64,000 nt of DNA from contig JAGTJM010000014.1 of NCBI GenBank assembly GCA_020747015.1, forward strand, positions 434,001-498,000, read 5' to 3'. Position numbers and translations under genes: made by a program. Positions 12,039-22,291 of this stretch are shown here, one piece after another. Position 1 is the first letter of the stretch, and every line of letters begins with the position of its first letter. This DNA comes from Pyrenochaeta sp. MPI-SDFR-AT-0127 (lineage: Eukaryota; Ascomycota; Dothideomycetes; Pleosporales; Cucurbitariaceae). The notes below the pieces were generated by a model. That model had not been told where the DNA came from and ran no database searches. It was given only the letters and a program-made list of their open reading frames with translations.

Positions 12039-12741
12039 GGTCGCGTACAGACTCTTAGCAGATGGAGCATACTATGACGCGACCATGAATGAATGTCGGG
12101 GTGAACGAAAGTTGCGGTTGAGGGCTGGTGATTGAATTGCACGCCTCGGTGGGTCGCGACAGTTGTCTGGCGTTGGCGACGCGAGCTCGCAGTTGACGCT
12201 GCTTGGCAGACGTTTGAGCAGGGGTTTAAGGTTTAGGTGCATGCGCCGATCGGAAAGTGGGTTTACACGAATGGGCTAATTAGGTATGCTCCGCAAGTAA
12301 AAGTCGCCTCTATGACATGTATTGCTATTGCTTCAAGGACCATGCTCGAGCTCTGGTAGGCAGAAGCTCTGCTGGTTCTAAAATATGTACATCATAATCC
12401 AGTCTGTTTGCGCTACAACAATCGCGGGCCACAAACAATAGGTTCTACCAGCCCAATACTCGAGTTCATAAACATCCAAATTTATGCTAGAGCTACCAAG
12501 TTCCTATTCTAGCTGGCTTGCAAGACTTGATATGGAAGAGACCCACCAACTTCATCCGAGTTGAGTAGCTCATGTGGTGGGATCGCATGAAAAGTACTGA
12601 TCATGCTTGCCACAGCATGATGCTTCGGACTTTCGTAATACGGTTACGGTCTGTATTCAGCTATCGATCGAAGTATCGATTTTGTGTGTACTTTCGCTAA
12701 GTAGTTCGGGTCGAGAAAGACTCAGGCATGGCTTGCTTGCT
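12039..12741. other. Intergenic, no gene recognised
   Basis: 703 bp holding the HIR1 5' region and the 3' UTR of the zinc-finger gene. No motif or repeat stands out. Confidence 0.45.
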
Positions 12742-13634
12742 TCACTTCCCAACCTTCTTCCGCTTTTTGAAAACTATAGCGGGTGCAGTTGGCCCTTCTC
12801 TTTCTTCTGTTTTAACCACTGTATTAGCAGGGTTCGCCTCTGCCTCTTCCGCTGTAGGTATATCCTGGAGTGCCTTCGCTTCGCCCTCTTCGTTAGCCTC
12901 GGCTTTCACGCCATCTTCTTGCTTCAATTCTTCTTTAATCTCTTGGTCCGCATCTTTTTGTACTGGCTTATTCCCGAATAGGCTTTCGATATCATCCTCT
13001 CCGCCCCTACTCCCAGGAAACGTTTTATATGTATGCCCCCAGCCTTTCTTCTTTGTAATCACTTCGCCTGCTGCTCTCTGTTCCTCCTCTTCCTCATCCA
13101 ACTTTCTTTTCCTGACACCTTTATTCAATGACATCGCTTTGAACTCTCCATCCTCGTTCACTTCACCAACGACCTGCTCAGACACTGTTTTCCAATCCCC
13201 CGCAATCGCCAAATCGCCTCTTGCAGCATCGGGCAACGCAACGCCCATGGCTGCCAACTGTTCCCATTGTCGCTTCCGATCATCTAGAGTTGCCTTTTTC
13301 TCGGGTCGCTTCTCGAATGTGGGTATACCGCCAGAACCGGTCGCTACTGAAGGTGTTGATGCCGAGGGTACAAGCCCGTTGAGTCGTGCAACTTCCGCTT
13401 GGGCCCGCGCTTTGCTACGCTGCTCGTTTTCTTGCTCGCGGTGAAGGCCCTTTAGACTGCGCTGAATATTCCCTTGGTGGCGACCAGTTGCTTCGTGCTG
13501 TGCGCGTTCGAATTTGGTGTCCTTTACGTAGGTAGAGCAGAACTTGCACCAATATTTTGGCTATCTTGATCTTAGCTTTATATATACACAAATAGGGGCT
13601 GTCTGCTTACTGTTGACTTCCAATACTCCGCCAT
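12742..13634 (-). CDS. WBP4/FBP21-like matrin-type zinc-finger protein
   Basis: A predicted nuclear pre-mRNA splicing factor of 280 residues. Exon 1 (13634-13611) is only 24 nt and encodes MAEYWKST; a 50-bp intron follows, then exon 13560-12742. The U1C/matrin-type finger is complete: C13, C16, H30 and H36 in YWCKFC...QHEATGRH. It is followed by a basic helix (RSLKGLHREQ) typical of WBP4. No WW domains are present, unlike the animal proteins. The remainder is low-complexity, with acidic stretches and nuclear-type basic clusters (RKRKL and the terminal FKKRKKVGK). The family role in U2-associated spliceosome assembly comes from animal homologues; function here is inferred. Confidence 0.82.
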
Positions 13635-14107
13635 TATAAGGTGTGAAGTCAACGAGGTTCAGAAGCCGAAACAAAAGATGGACGTACAACGGGAGCGGGA
13701 GCTAAATCAGCGCACGGCCCATGCACTACCAAAGCTCACATTCGCACTCTCACCATCTATTCTGGTAGAAAGAGCAAAGTATTATGTTTAAGTCCGTATC
13801 ACTTAAGTCATATACTTCTTATATAAATTCTCACAGTCATTCCCTTCTGTGCGTCCTGCTTCGATGAGAGCAGTTTTGACTACTATACAATGAAAGATAG
13901 ACAAAACAGCGTAGGTGACTTCACATGAAGGAAGCGTACTGATGCGAACTTCACAACAAATTGAGTGAGTCTGTCCTCTAACCCAAACGACTTAAACAGC
14001 AGCCGAGGTGTGTGAACACGTGCCTTGAGATGCACGATCGCCTTGGCGATACTCGCATTTGGAGACAATAGGTTACAATGCTAGTTTTGTGCGATTGTGC
14101 CAGCAAA

Positions 14108-14162
14108 AACATTCTTCCTCCTCATTCCTTCTTCTCACTCTTCCTTCTCATTCTTCCTTCCC
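14108..14162 (+). promoter_or_regulatory. Pyrimidine-rich tract upstream of NLR pseudogene
   Basis: A run made almost wholly of C and T (TTCCTCCT, TTCTCACTC, TTCCTTCTC) ends about 13 bp before the ATG at 14175. CT-rich tracts often precede transcription starts in filamentous fungi, so this is probably a relic core promoter. Confidence 0.4.
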
Positions 14163-14174
14163 ATATTATGGACC

Positions 14175-16119
14175 ATGGAACCGTTGAGTGCGCTCTCTCT
14201 CGCTTCTGCTGTTATTCAGATTGTAGACTTTTCCTCTAAGGTGATAGCCAGGACTAGGCAGATTCAAACAGATGGGACGCTAGATCCCAACTCGAGGATG
14301 CAACAACTAACCTCACTGATCTCCTGGAAACTCTTGCGGCGGAAAAGTCCCGTATACGCTACCAGAGGAGTGGGTTGATAGTTCAAAAAACGGCAGATAG
14401 GCAGCTTTTAGAGCTTGCGAAGAACAGTCGGGCAGTGGCGAACACCATACATGCGACAATCAACAGAATAAAACGAAAGAAAGACGGAGGAGGCAGAAAT
14501 GCGTTCGATCAAGGACTTCGCAGTGTCCTCAAGCAGAAGGAGGTATCAAGCCTTGCAAAAAGACTTGGCCAGATCCGAAAGCAGGTAGACACTACTCTGC
14601 TGGTTTCATTACGGTCGGCCATGCTCGGTGCTTTGAAGAGCGTGGACTCATGTGTACCGTAGTCAGCACTCTCATGAGCGGACCGCAGAGCTCAAGAGAT
14701 TCCAGGATGAAGCAAATGATGAATCCCAAAAGGAAAGGGTGGAAATCCTCAGCTCTCTTCAAGCTCATGCCTGGAAGCCTGCCGATCAGGATGATCAGCC
14801 ACAATTCCCTGATATCTTTTTATCTTCCGTCGACAAAGATGTAGAAAATCGATTCTACCATCTCGTCCTGGTGCGACTGTATTTCACTGACCTACCTGCT
14901 CGTTACAAACAGGTTGCTGAAGCACATCAAGAAACGTTCCATTGGATGTTTGAGAGTGATTCTCAAGGACTGAGCTCTGGTGATTGGGATTCCTTCACCA
15001 ATTGGTTATCTGGTGCAGATGGGAACAACTTATTCTAGATCTCAGGCAAACCGGGATCTAGGAAGAGTACATTGATGAAGTACTTATCCAACGAAGATCG
15101 CACATCCGTCGCCTTACATGCCTGGACGGATGGCAAGCCACTTGTGAAGGCAGGACTTTTCTTCTGGGGATCCGGTACCACCATGCAAATGTCGCGCATG
15201 GGGCTGCTTCAGTCTATCCTCCATACAATACTTAAGGATGACAAGAAGATACTTTTACAGCTATTCGAAAACCGTTGGCAGCAATTTGTTGCCTTCGGTG
15301 GCGGTCGGCAACCGTTCACGTGGCAGGAACTTCTCCAACGATGGTTTCAACGCCAGTCACTTCGAGAAATTTCTTTTCCCTATTCGATGCATTAACTAAT
15401 ACAAGACAAGCCTACACAGTCCACTGGATCCACCGTACGGCAAAAGACTTCTTGCAAGGCAAAATAATGTGGAAAACCGTGCTGGACACTACGGGGCACG
15501 ATGAATTCGACCCTGACCGCCACTGGGCTAATGCATGTATGGGAACTTTCAAAACTCGGCCTAGGGAGAGCTTTGCCAGTTGGGAACCCTTCCTCTCCTG
15601 CGTCGAGCATGCATTGCGCTTATAGTTCCGCCACGGCGTCTGTCCTGTGGAATATCTCGACGAAGTTGGCCGCACAGCATGATGAGCAAACACCTGGGGT
15701 CCCCAGCCTTGAAAAGCACGGGAAAAGCTTTAGAAATAAAAACATTCCTCGATTTCGCTGTGTGGCTCAACCTCGCCGGATATGTGCGCTCCAAAGCACC
15801 AACCATGACAAGAACTGAAGTATTACATGCCGCTGAATTCAAAGGACTTCAACATGAAGATGAGCTTTTCAAATTTGACCATTTGAAACGACCACTGCTT
15901 TCGTTGGGTTTTGTGGCAGACTGTATGATCTGGGACGGTGCAGTAATATATCGCAACCCGTCGTCGGGACAAGTGTATTTGAAGGGTCAAATGCCAATGA
16001 CAGATCTCCCTGCAAGCAGAAAGAACCTAGAACTAGAACTAAGTAGTGGTCTGCGCTATCATGCCAAAGAGCGCCGCAAGTCCAAGTGGGTACGGACGAA
16101 GAAACTTTTCCTTGGGTGA
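14175..16119 (+). pseudogene. Decayed NACHT/NLR-type STAND gene
   Basis: Fragments of one fungal NLR in several frames. The N-terminal domain starts MEPLSALSLAS (14175), continues in another frame through LTDLLETLAAEKSRIR and LKQKEVSSLAKRLGQIRKQ (to about 14640), then returns to the first frame (to 15038). A TAG at 15036 stands where relatives have Trp just before the P-loop. The P-loop itself reads GKPGSRKST, with Arg (15060) for the conserved Gly. After about 15350 the frame shifts again at FFSLFDAL. Most of the remaining NACHT region is then missing, because the sequence jumps to VHWIHRTAKDFL. The last fragment (about 15700-16119) is in the third frame. Nonsense, frameshifts and an internal deletion exclude a working product. 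Intact relatives act in non-self recognition and cell death. Confidence 0.85.
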
Positions 16120-19100
16120 TGCTAGGATCGGTGCGCAAGTGTCAGCTCGTCTTGCAATCCTAAAACTGTATCGCAAGAAGGTCCTTCTGAAGAATTAGAT
16201 ACTTGCGCTGAAGGTCAAGATAGCTCGAATTGCATACTGTAACGTTGAATACATAAGTACATCGTATCCTTCCTACTTACCAGCTTGATATTTCAGAAGA
16301 CTACAAAAGTCCTTGCCATTCATCACGGCAAGCGCAAAGCCACCGTGACATATGGAAGCAAGTTATTCCATCTCTCCTAGTGGCCGAAATAGCTGGTACC
16401 GCGCCATACAACCCAAACTCCTCGCTTCCCATGATCCATGGTCTTACGAGGTCGAAACTGGTTTAGAATCTGCCATGTTCCTTGTATTTTTGGTCTGCAT
16501 CCCACACTTTGTGGCCAACCTACTTGATTTGGAAAGTTCAAACTTACAGTTGAAGGGTTGTTGGCAGACTAATGTAGCTTAGGTAGAACTTGCGTTGGTA
16601 CCGGGCACTGAGATCTGGAGTCATGCCTCGGGTGGGACCATGGTCGAGGTATTCAAGATCTAATGCACAATTAAATTATGTACATGGATCGAGCCGTCTA
16701 TTTTATGCAGCATTTCCATATCGATGGCAGGAGGGTCCTCTCTTATGTATCTTTGCGCATAGCCAAGCATTAAAACGTTGCTAAACTCTCCCAAAAGTCA
16801 CTGGTTCATGGAAATAAACTCCCTCCGTGTTAAGTGGCGTTATAATTCTTTCCTCTCTAGGTACTTCATAATAGTGGAGCCATGACGCCAGGAGCCAGTG
16901 TTCAATGATCCTTGGCCTATCGACGTTAGGTTACTCCCAACCTATCCTCTCGCGCGCGGGCGTGGCGAAAACGATGGACACATTATCCAAGGATCCCAAA
17001 AACCCATGCGATCTCGATCACCGGACCTTCTATCATTCACAGCTGTGAGCAGACCTTCCCAAAGCAGTAGATAGCCGGCACGAGTGCGGGAGTTGTGACA
17101 TGGGGGGCGCTGCCCGACGTTATGACCACGATACGAAGCCCTATTGATTACTTATTCAATATACACTAGGCCTACAAAACAACATACGAGAATGTGCCCA
17201 AAATAGTGCAATCTGAACGTACGATTTTCAGATTTTTCATCCAAATTTTTGCTGTCCAATCGTAAAATTTGCGGCACTTCCAAGCCTGTCAGCAGTGATG
17301 CTTGTTATCGGGGATTGACATTTCACAGGAGCAGTGCAACGAACAAAGTGGAACACAAACGGCTCTACCTAGGGCAACAAACTACGTGCTTTACCTGGTT
17401 ACAATCTACACTGTGCGCCTTCTCTTTCCTAACTCCGTAGTTCATAAATCGTGATGTATGTATGATGTATAGTAAGAAATGACATAACGCTTGTTCCCCC
17501 CCTTCAGATCTCCATCCCTTTCTTCCTCCCCGAGCTTAGGCTCGATGGCAAAAGCAAAGCACGCCATAAACACTCTGTAATGGACTCTTTTCATAAATCT
17601 TTCCAATTATGGCAATTTTTAATGTCGGGTTGTGGGAGCGGTATGTGGGCGAGATTGGAGGGTTTCTTATATACCGACCTTCCAGGGGGGCGACAAAAGA
17701 GCGATCATGTGCGCGACAACGCACAAGTTTTCAGTAATCTTTCCTGTTCTAGTAATTTCCGAGCCAAGGGAAAAAGGTGTCAAGTATCAATGGTTTCGAC
17801 CAAGTTGATCTTCAAAACATGTCCCTTCTTAGCCAACCACTTGGACGCTGTGAAACGGTGAAAAGTTGCGCGATTTGTTGGCCGCAATCCACACCTTGTT
17901 CGTCTTGTTTCCCTTTGTAGTAATCTCTTCAGCGGTGGATGTGGTAGCAGTGATGTATCAGCCCAGACTTTGATCTGCTCTTTTCCCCGCTCGAGCTCTT
18001 GGTATGACTAACCGCCGTCCGCACTTCACGTATCTTTCTGCCATTCGCAGTAGGGTTCAAAGCGAGAGGTATGGATATGGCCATTTGTGTAGCTACTGAT
18101 GCATTGATTTTGAGAGTATAAGTTTCTTATTATCAGAAGTGGCCCATGAGGTTTTATGGGTCATGAAGCCTTGTCTGTTTAGTAGATTAAACTACCCCAG
18201 TGGCGTGGACTTCGCTCAAGAGGTCGATGGAGATCGCGCTTTTCCCTACTTGACTGTCTCAACGACATACATGCAATTTCTCAGAAGCCCATGATCCTTC
18301 ACCGGTGTTCATTTGCGAGAAGCCGTGCATCGTAACACCAAATTCATGATCCAACATGTGCAAATCCACTTTTCCTCCACCCGTAGCCTATCACAACCCC
18401 GCTCCTCGGTGTATTCAGCCGACCAGTATCGCTTTCTTTCCTCGATCCTCGATCATGGTGTTCGCAGCAATCTATGCCCGATTAGAGACCTTCCTAATGC
18501 AGCGGGCCGAGCCTTGGATCCATGATACTGGTGGCGAGGTGTCACATCCACTCGTGGACGGCTGGGCCGGTATGTCAGAACATGTCATCAACACAATAAG
18601 CGGCTGATCTTTTTAGATCTTTTTGGGCGATAAGATTTGCTGAGTTCGATGGCTTTTGGTTCCTTCCAGGTTGGGCAAGTTGGAAATCGTGTCCCTGGTG
18701 GCTGCTGACACGTTCATGTTCTGCATCTGCTTTGGACTGATATGTTTAGGGCTATGATGGGAAAACATCAGAAGACAGTGGGTTGTGCTGCTTGTGTGTC
18801 ATGGTCACAGTAACTGACTCTGTATTATGTATACCTGTGCAATATCCAGTAGACACTGTTCGGTCATCGTAAACTGGTTACTACATTGCCATACATGTAT
18901 GGCGTTGAAAAGTGCTGGGAAGATTAAATACTTTGTGGGAAGTATTCCATCAAGGCATTTCTCCAGAGACGGTTGTTTTGATCATGGATCGAACTCCAGA
19001 TGTCGGCTGCCAATGCTCAACAGGTGCTCGGTGGGTGTTCGAAGCGGGCAATATGGTCTTATGCGACTCGTCGTCGATGCTGAAGCGTTGCGCAAACCGG

Positions 19101-19122
19101 ACAAGCGGTTCTTCAGCCTCTT
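16120..19122. other. 3-kb gene-free stretch
   Basis: No convincing coding frame on either strand. The short frames are Ser/Arg/His-rich shadows. On the minus strand around 18090-17760 there are scraps of protein-like sequence broken by stops, including a stretch encoding TNKVWIAANKS, but no family could be named. No terminal repeats or target-site duplications were found by eye, so a complete transposon is not supported. Confidence 0.45.
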
Positions 19123-19794
19123 TCAATCAACTCTCCTCCTAACGCTGCGACCCCCGTCGTCTGCACCAATACCAGAGACGACATCTTGCACCAGTTCTCT
19201 CAGTTGCCTCTGGACCTCCTCTGAATCATAGTCCTCCCTCGCCGCGAGCTCCTCTATCCGTCTCCGTATCTCAGGATCTGGCGCATCGCCTGCAGCATCT
19301 TCTTCCATGGTCCCCATGTTAATCTTCACACCCTCAGGAAGCGGTGGCGGCGGGTGGACGCCGTCTGTCTCCACTGCACCTGCACTTGTCGGCTCACTGC
19401 CAGTGCGCAGACTCTTCAGATACTGATGGACTTCGTGGGCCTCGCCTTCTTCTTCGCCTATCTTGTCCTCTGCTGTCTTCCCCTCGCTGTTCCGTATTGA
19501 CACATCTGCACCCAGCTCTTGGACCAAACATCGTGCGACGTCGGCATTCTCGGTCGCGAACAGCGCTGTCTCGCCGTCCTCGTCTAGGATGTTGACATTG
19601 ACATTGTACTTGTGGACCAGCTCGCGTAGCACGCTGAGCTGATTGTAGGAGGCAGAGGCGTGGACTAGCGAGTAGCCGTGTGCATCGCGTGCAGAGGCTA
19701 GCTGTGGGTGCAGCGCAAGCGAGCTGAGGATGGCCTGGGGACGTGTGTCGATTAGGTTGAGCAGGAGATCGATGGTCGGCGGAGGGAGCGACAT
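19123..19794 (-). CDS. Small ankyrin-repeat protein, Yar1-like
   Basis: A 223-residue protein beginning MSLPPPTIDLLLNLI. The frame stays open upstream to 19956, but the longer N-terminus looks non-coding, so the start at 19794 is preferred. Two to three ankyrin repeats follow (AHGYSLVHASASYNQL, DEDGETALFATENADVARCL, NSEGKTAEDKIGEE). Next come a proline-rich linker with GVKINMGTMEED and an acidic helical C-terminus ending in RSVRRRVD. The size and layout resemble yeast Yar1, a chaperone of ribosomal protein uS3, and its fission-yeast relative. That identification comes from recalled architecture rather than an alignment. It is divergent from the PAP2 gene. Confidence 0.8.
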   Translation of the reverse strand: MSLPPPTIDLLLNLIDTRPQAILSSLALHPQLASARDAHGYSLVHASASYNQLSVLRELVHKYNVNVNILDEDGETALFATENADVARCLVQELGADVSIRNSEGKTAEDKIGEEEGEAHEVHQYLKSLRTGSEPTSAGAVETDGVHPPPPLPEGVKINMGTMEEDAAGDAPDPEIRRRIEELAAREDYDSEEVQRQLRELVQDVVSGIGADDGGRSVRRRVD

Positions 19795-20659
19795 GTCTTG
19801 ATGCGAATGCGGCGGCGTCGGGTGTCCAGCTGGAAGGACGGTCGAATGCGGGACTGTGCAGCTGGGCACAAATTTGTCATCGAGGCACCTGAGGCTGCTC
19901 GACAAGGCCAAAATCCCATCTAAAAATGACGTGCGGAGATTTTGTCGTTGTGGCACATTTTCCCTGCATGGCCCCCGGCTGGGTCGGCGCCCGGGATTGG
20001 GCCAGGCCCCGGAGCCGATGAGCGATCAGAATGGCCCTTCATCATCGTGCCGATCCTTCCATCGTGCCCGCCTTGCCCCCTTTCGTCGCCCTTGAATGGC
20101 AACGAGCAAAAGGCTCTTGGTGTTCTTGAGTCCGTCTTCGCTGCCTGCACAAGAATGCCAGCGGTGGCCTGGCCGTGTCAGCGCCCAGGACGCAGCCGGT
20201 GTTGGTGGGCATGTCCATGGCGCACTGGGCGCTAGCTGAGACGATGCTGCACGCCCATTCACAGCGGCTCTCCTTCACAGCCTCAGCAGGGGAAGCGTCA
20301 GATTGGACTTGGCGGTGTCGTGTGTGTGTCTGCTCCGCTGTCTCCGCTGACAATGTCCGAGTCTGCGCGCACCATTTGAAGCGCCAGCACCCGCCGCTCG
20401 TCTTCTGATCGTTTCTTTGTCTGCCAGCTTGGGGGCGCTATACGTCAACATTGGCACCGCAGCAACTGTGACGCGCAAACAAGGTTGCACCGCATTCGGC
20501 CCTACTGACCATTCGCGCTGCACTCGGGCGATCCTCAGCTCTCCTCCATACTGCTCGCCTCTTTAAGCGGCTTGGGACGTTTCGCGCCGTCGCTACCATA
20601 CACTCTTGATCTACTTCCTCTCTCCCTCGCTGCCGCAACACAAGTACACACTCGCAAAC
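19795..20659. promoter_or_regulatory. Divergent intergenic region, ankyrin protein / PAP2
   Basis: 865 bp between two divergent start codons, notably GC-rich around 19960-20250. Overlapping short frames on both strands here have no motif. The segment just upstream of 20660 is pyrimidine-rich (CTACTTCCTCTCTCCCTC), fitting a transcription start for PAP2. Confidence 0.45.
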
Positions 20660-22075
20660 ATGAGGACCGTAAGAGGGGTGAACATGCCCTCCGTACGGCT
20701 CATCACCTCCTATATCTTCGACTGGGTCGTCATCATGTAAGTTTTCAGTCGCATGTCTATTCATAGACACTCTGGGATTCCCAGACCTGTCGCTTCAACG
20801 TTGCAAACGAGTTGCACACTGGGCGCTCACGCAACACAAGACTGGCGACTCGGCTACTGACCGTCGAACAGTGCAATCGCAGGCGTTGGCGCCGGATGGG
20901 AATATGTTGAGCCCTTCCACCGACCATTCTCACCCGTCAACCTCGACATTTCTTACCCCTTCGAGACCAAGGAGACCATCCCCACATGGCTCCTCGCCAT
21001 TGTCGCCCTCGCTGCACCCGCTCTGATCATCCTCGTCGTCTGTCTCGTCTTCGTACCTGGACCTACGGCTGAACGAGGCACCCCAAAGGCACTCATCTGG
21101 CGGAGGAAGCTCTGGGAATGGAACACAGGCTGGATGGGATTGGCCCTGTCTCTGGCCACTGCCTTCATGATCACCCAGGGCATGAAGAACCTCTTTGGCA
21201 AACCCCGCCCAGATTTCTTGTCTCGCTGCAAGCCTGATCTTGACCGTATCGAGGAGTTTGCTGTCAACCCTATTGTTGGAAGTACCTTCAACGCGAATTG
21301 GGTACTCGTCACATCAGGTATTTGCACTACTGATGATGCCGACCTCCTGAAGGATGGCTTCAAGTCGTATCCCAGTGGTCACGCGAGTTGTGAGTCTTCC
21401 TGTTTCTCAATCTAAATGTCCCTTTGCTGATCTCATAATCCAGTCTCATGGGCCGGTCTCCTCTATCTCACCCTCTTCCTCGCCTCAAAGTTCTCGGTTG
21501 CGATCCCATTCCTGCCTCCTCGTCCATACAGCACGAACCCGGCCTATACCTCTGCCGTAGCACCCTCCAATCTTAAGAAGCAGCATTCTTTGCCCTTTCA
21601 CAAGCAGGAATCTTCAGTGTCCTCGCCATCCTACCCCGACGAATACGTTGTACCCATCCGCTACCAAAATGCCGCACCGCCCGTCTACACCCTCATCCTG
21701 GTCCTGGTACCTGTTGCATCAGCAATATACATTGCCAGTACGCGCTTTACAGACTTCCGTCACTTTGGTTTTGATCTGCTATTTGGCAGTTTGATTGGTA
21801 TCACAACCAGTTGGTTCAGCTTCCGCTTCTACCACCTTCCCATCACCCGTGGCGCTGGTTGGGCTTGGGGCCCTAGGAGCTACGAGCGCGCTTGGGGTAT
21901 TGGTGTCGGCAGGGGATCGTATGTTGGTACCGAGGGATGGAACAGGTCTAACAAGTCAGAGGTTGCGCCGAAAGTAAGAGGTCACGCCCATGAGAGGCTA
22001 GCTGAGAACGAAGAAGTGGAACTAAGTGAGCATGTCGGTACCACTAGAGAACGAAATATTGCGCAGGCCGTCTAG
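20660..22075 (+). CDS. PAP2-family lipid phosphate phosphatase (DPP1/LPP1-like)
   Basis: An integral membrane enzyme that, in the family, removes phosphate from diacylglycerol pyrophosphate, phosphatidate and related lipids. Exons are 20660-20736, 20872-21389 and 21444-22075, giving 408 residues. Six hydrophobic segments are visible. The three catalytic motifs are present: KNLFGKPRP (K-x6-RP), YPSGHAS (PSGH) and TRFTDFRH (usually S-R-x5-H; here the first residue is Thr, a conservative change). An insert of about 55 residues between the PSGH region and the third motif is rich in Ser and Pro. The last 60 residues form a polar cytosolic tail. The second intron splits the PSGHAS-F coding region, and its junction restores SFSWAGLLY. 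Convergent with the CLC gene, 216 bp away. Confidence 0.93.
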
Positions 22076-22291
22076 ACTGTGTTTTGGATTCAAGGGAAAA
22101 AATATCGGCAAGGCGTTGGAAGATTTTGCAAGAGAGAACATATACATATATAATGATTACGAAAGCTCGATGCCGGTGGACATATACCACGGTAGATACT
22201 TTCACCACGGCGGTAAATTCACGTTAATTTCACATAATTTGATTATGTTTTCAACACCATGAGTATCGCGATATCGTGCCTCATACATTGA

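Noticed and set aside
16120..19122. Possible complete transposon next to the NLR relic
   Set aside because: No terminal inverted or long repeats, no transposase or reverse-transcriptase motifs found by eye.
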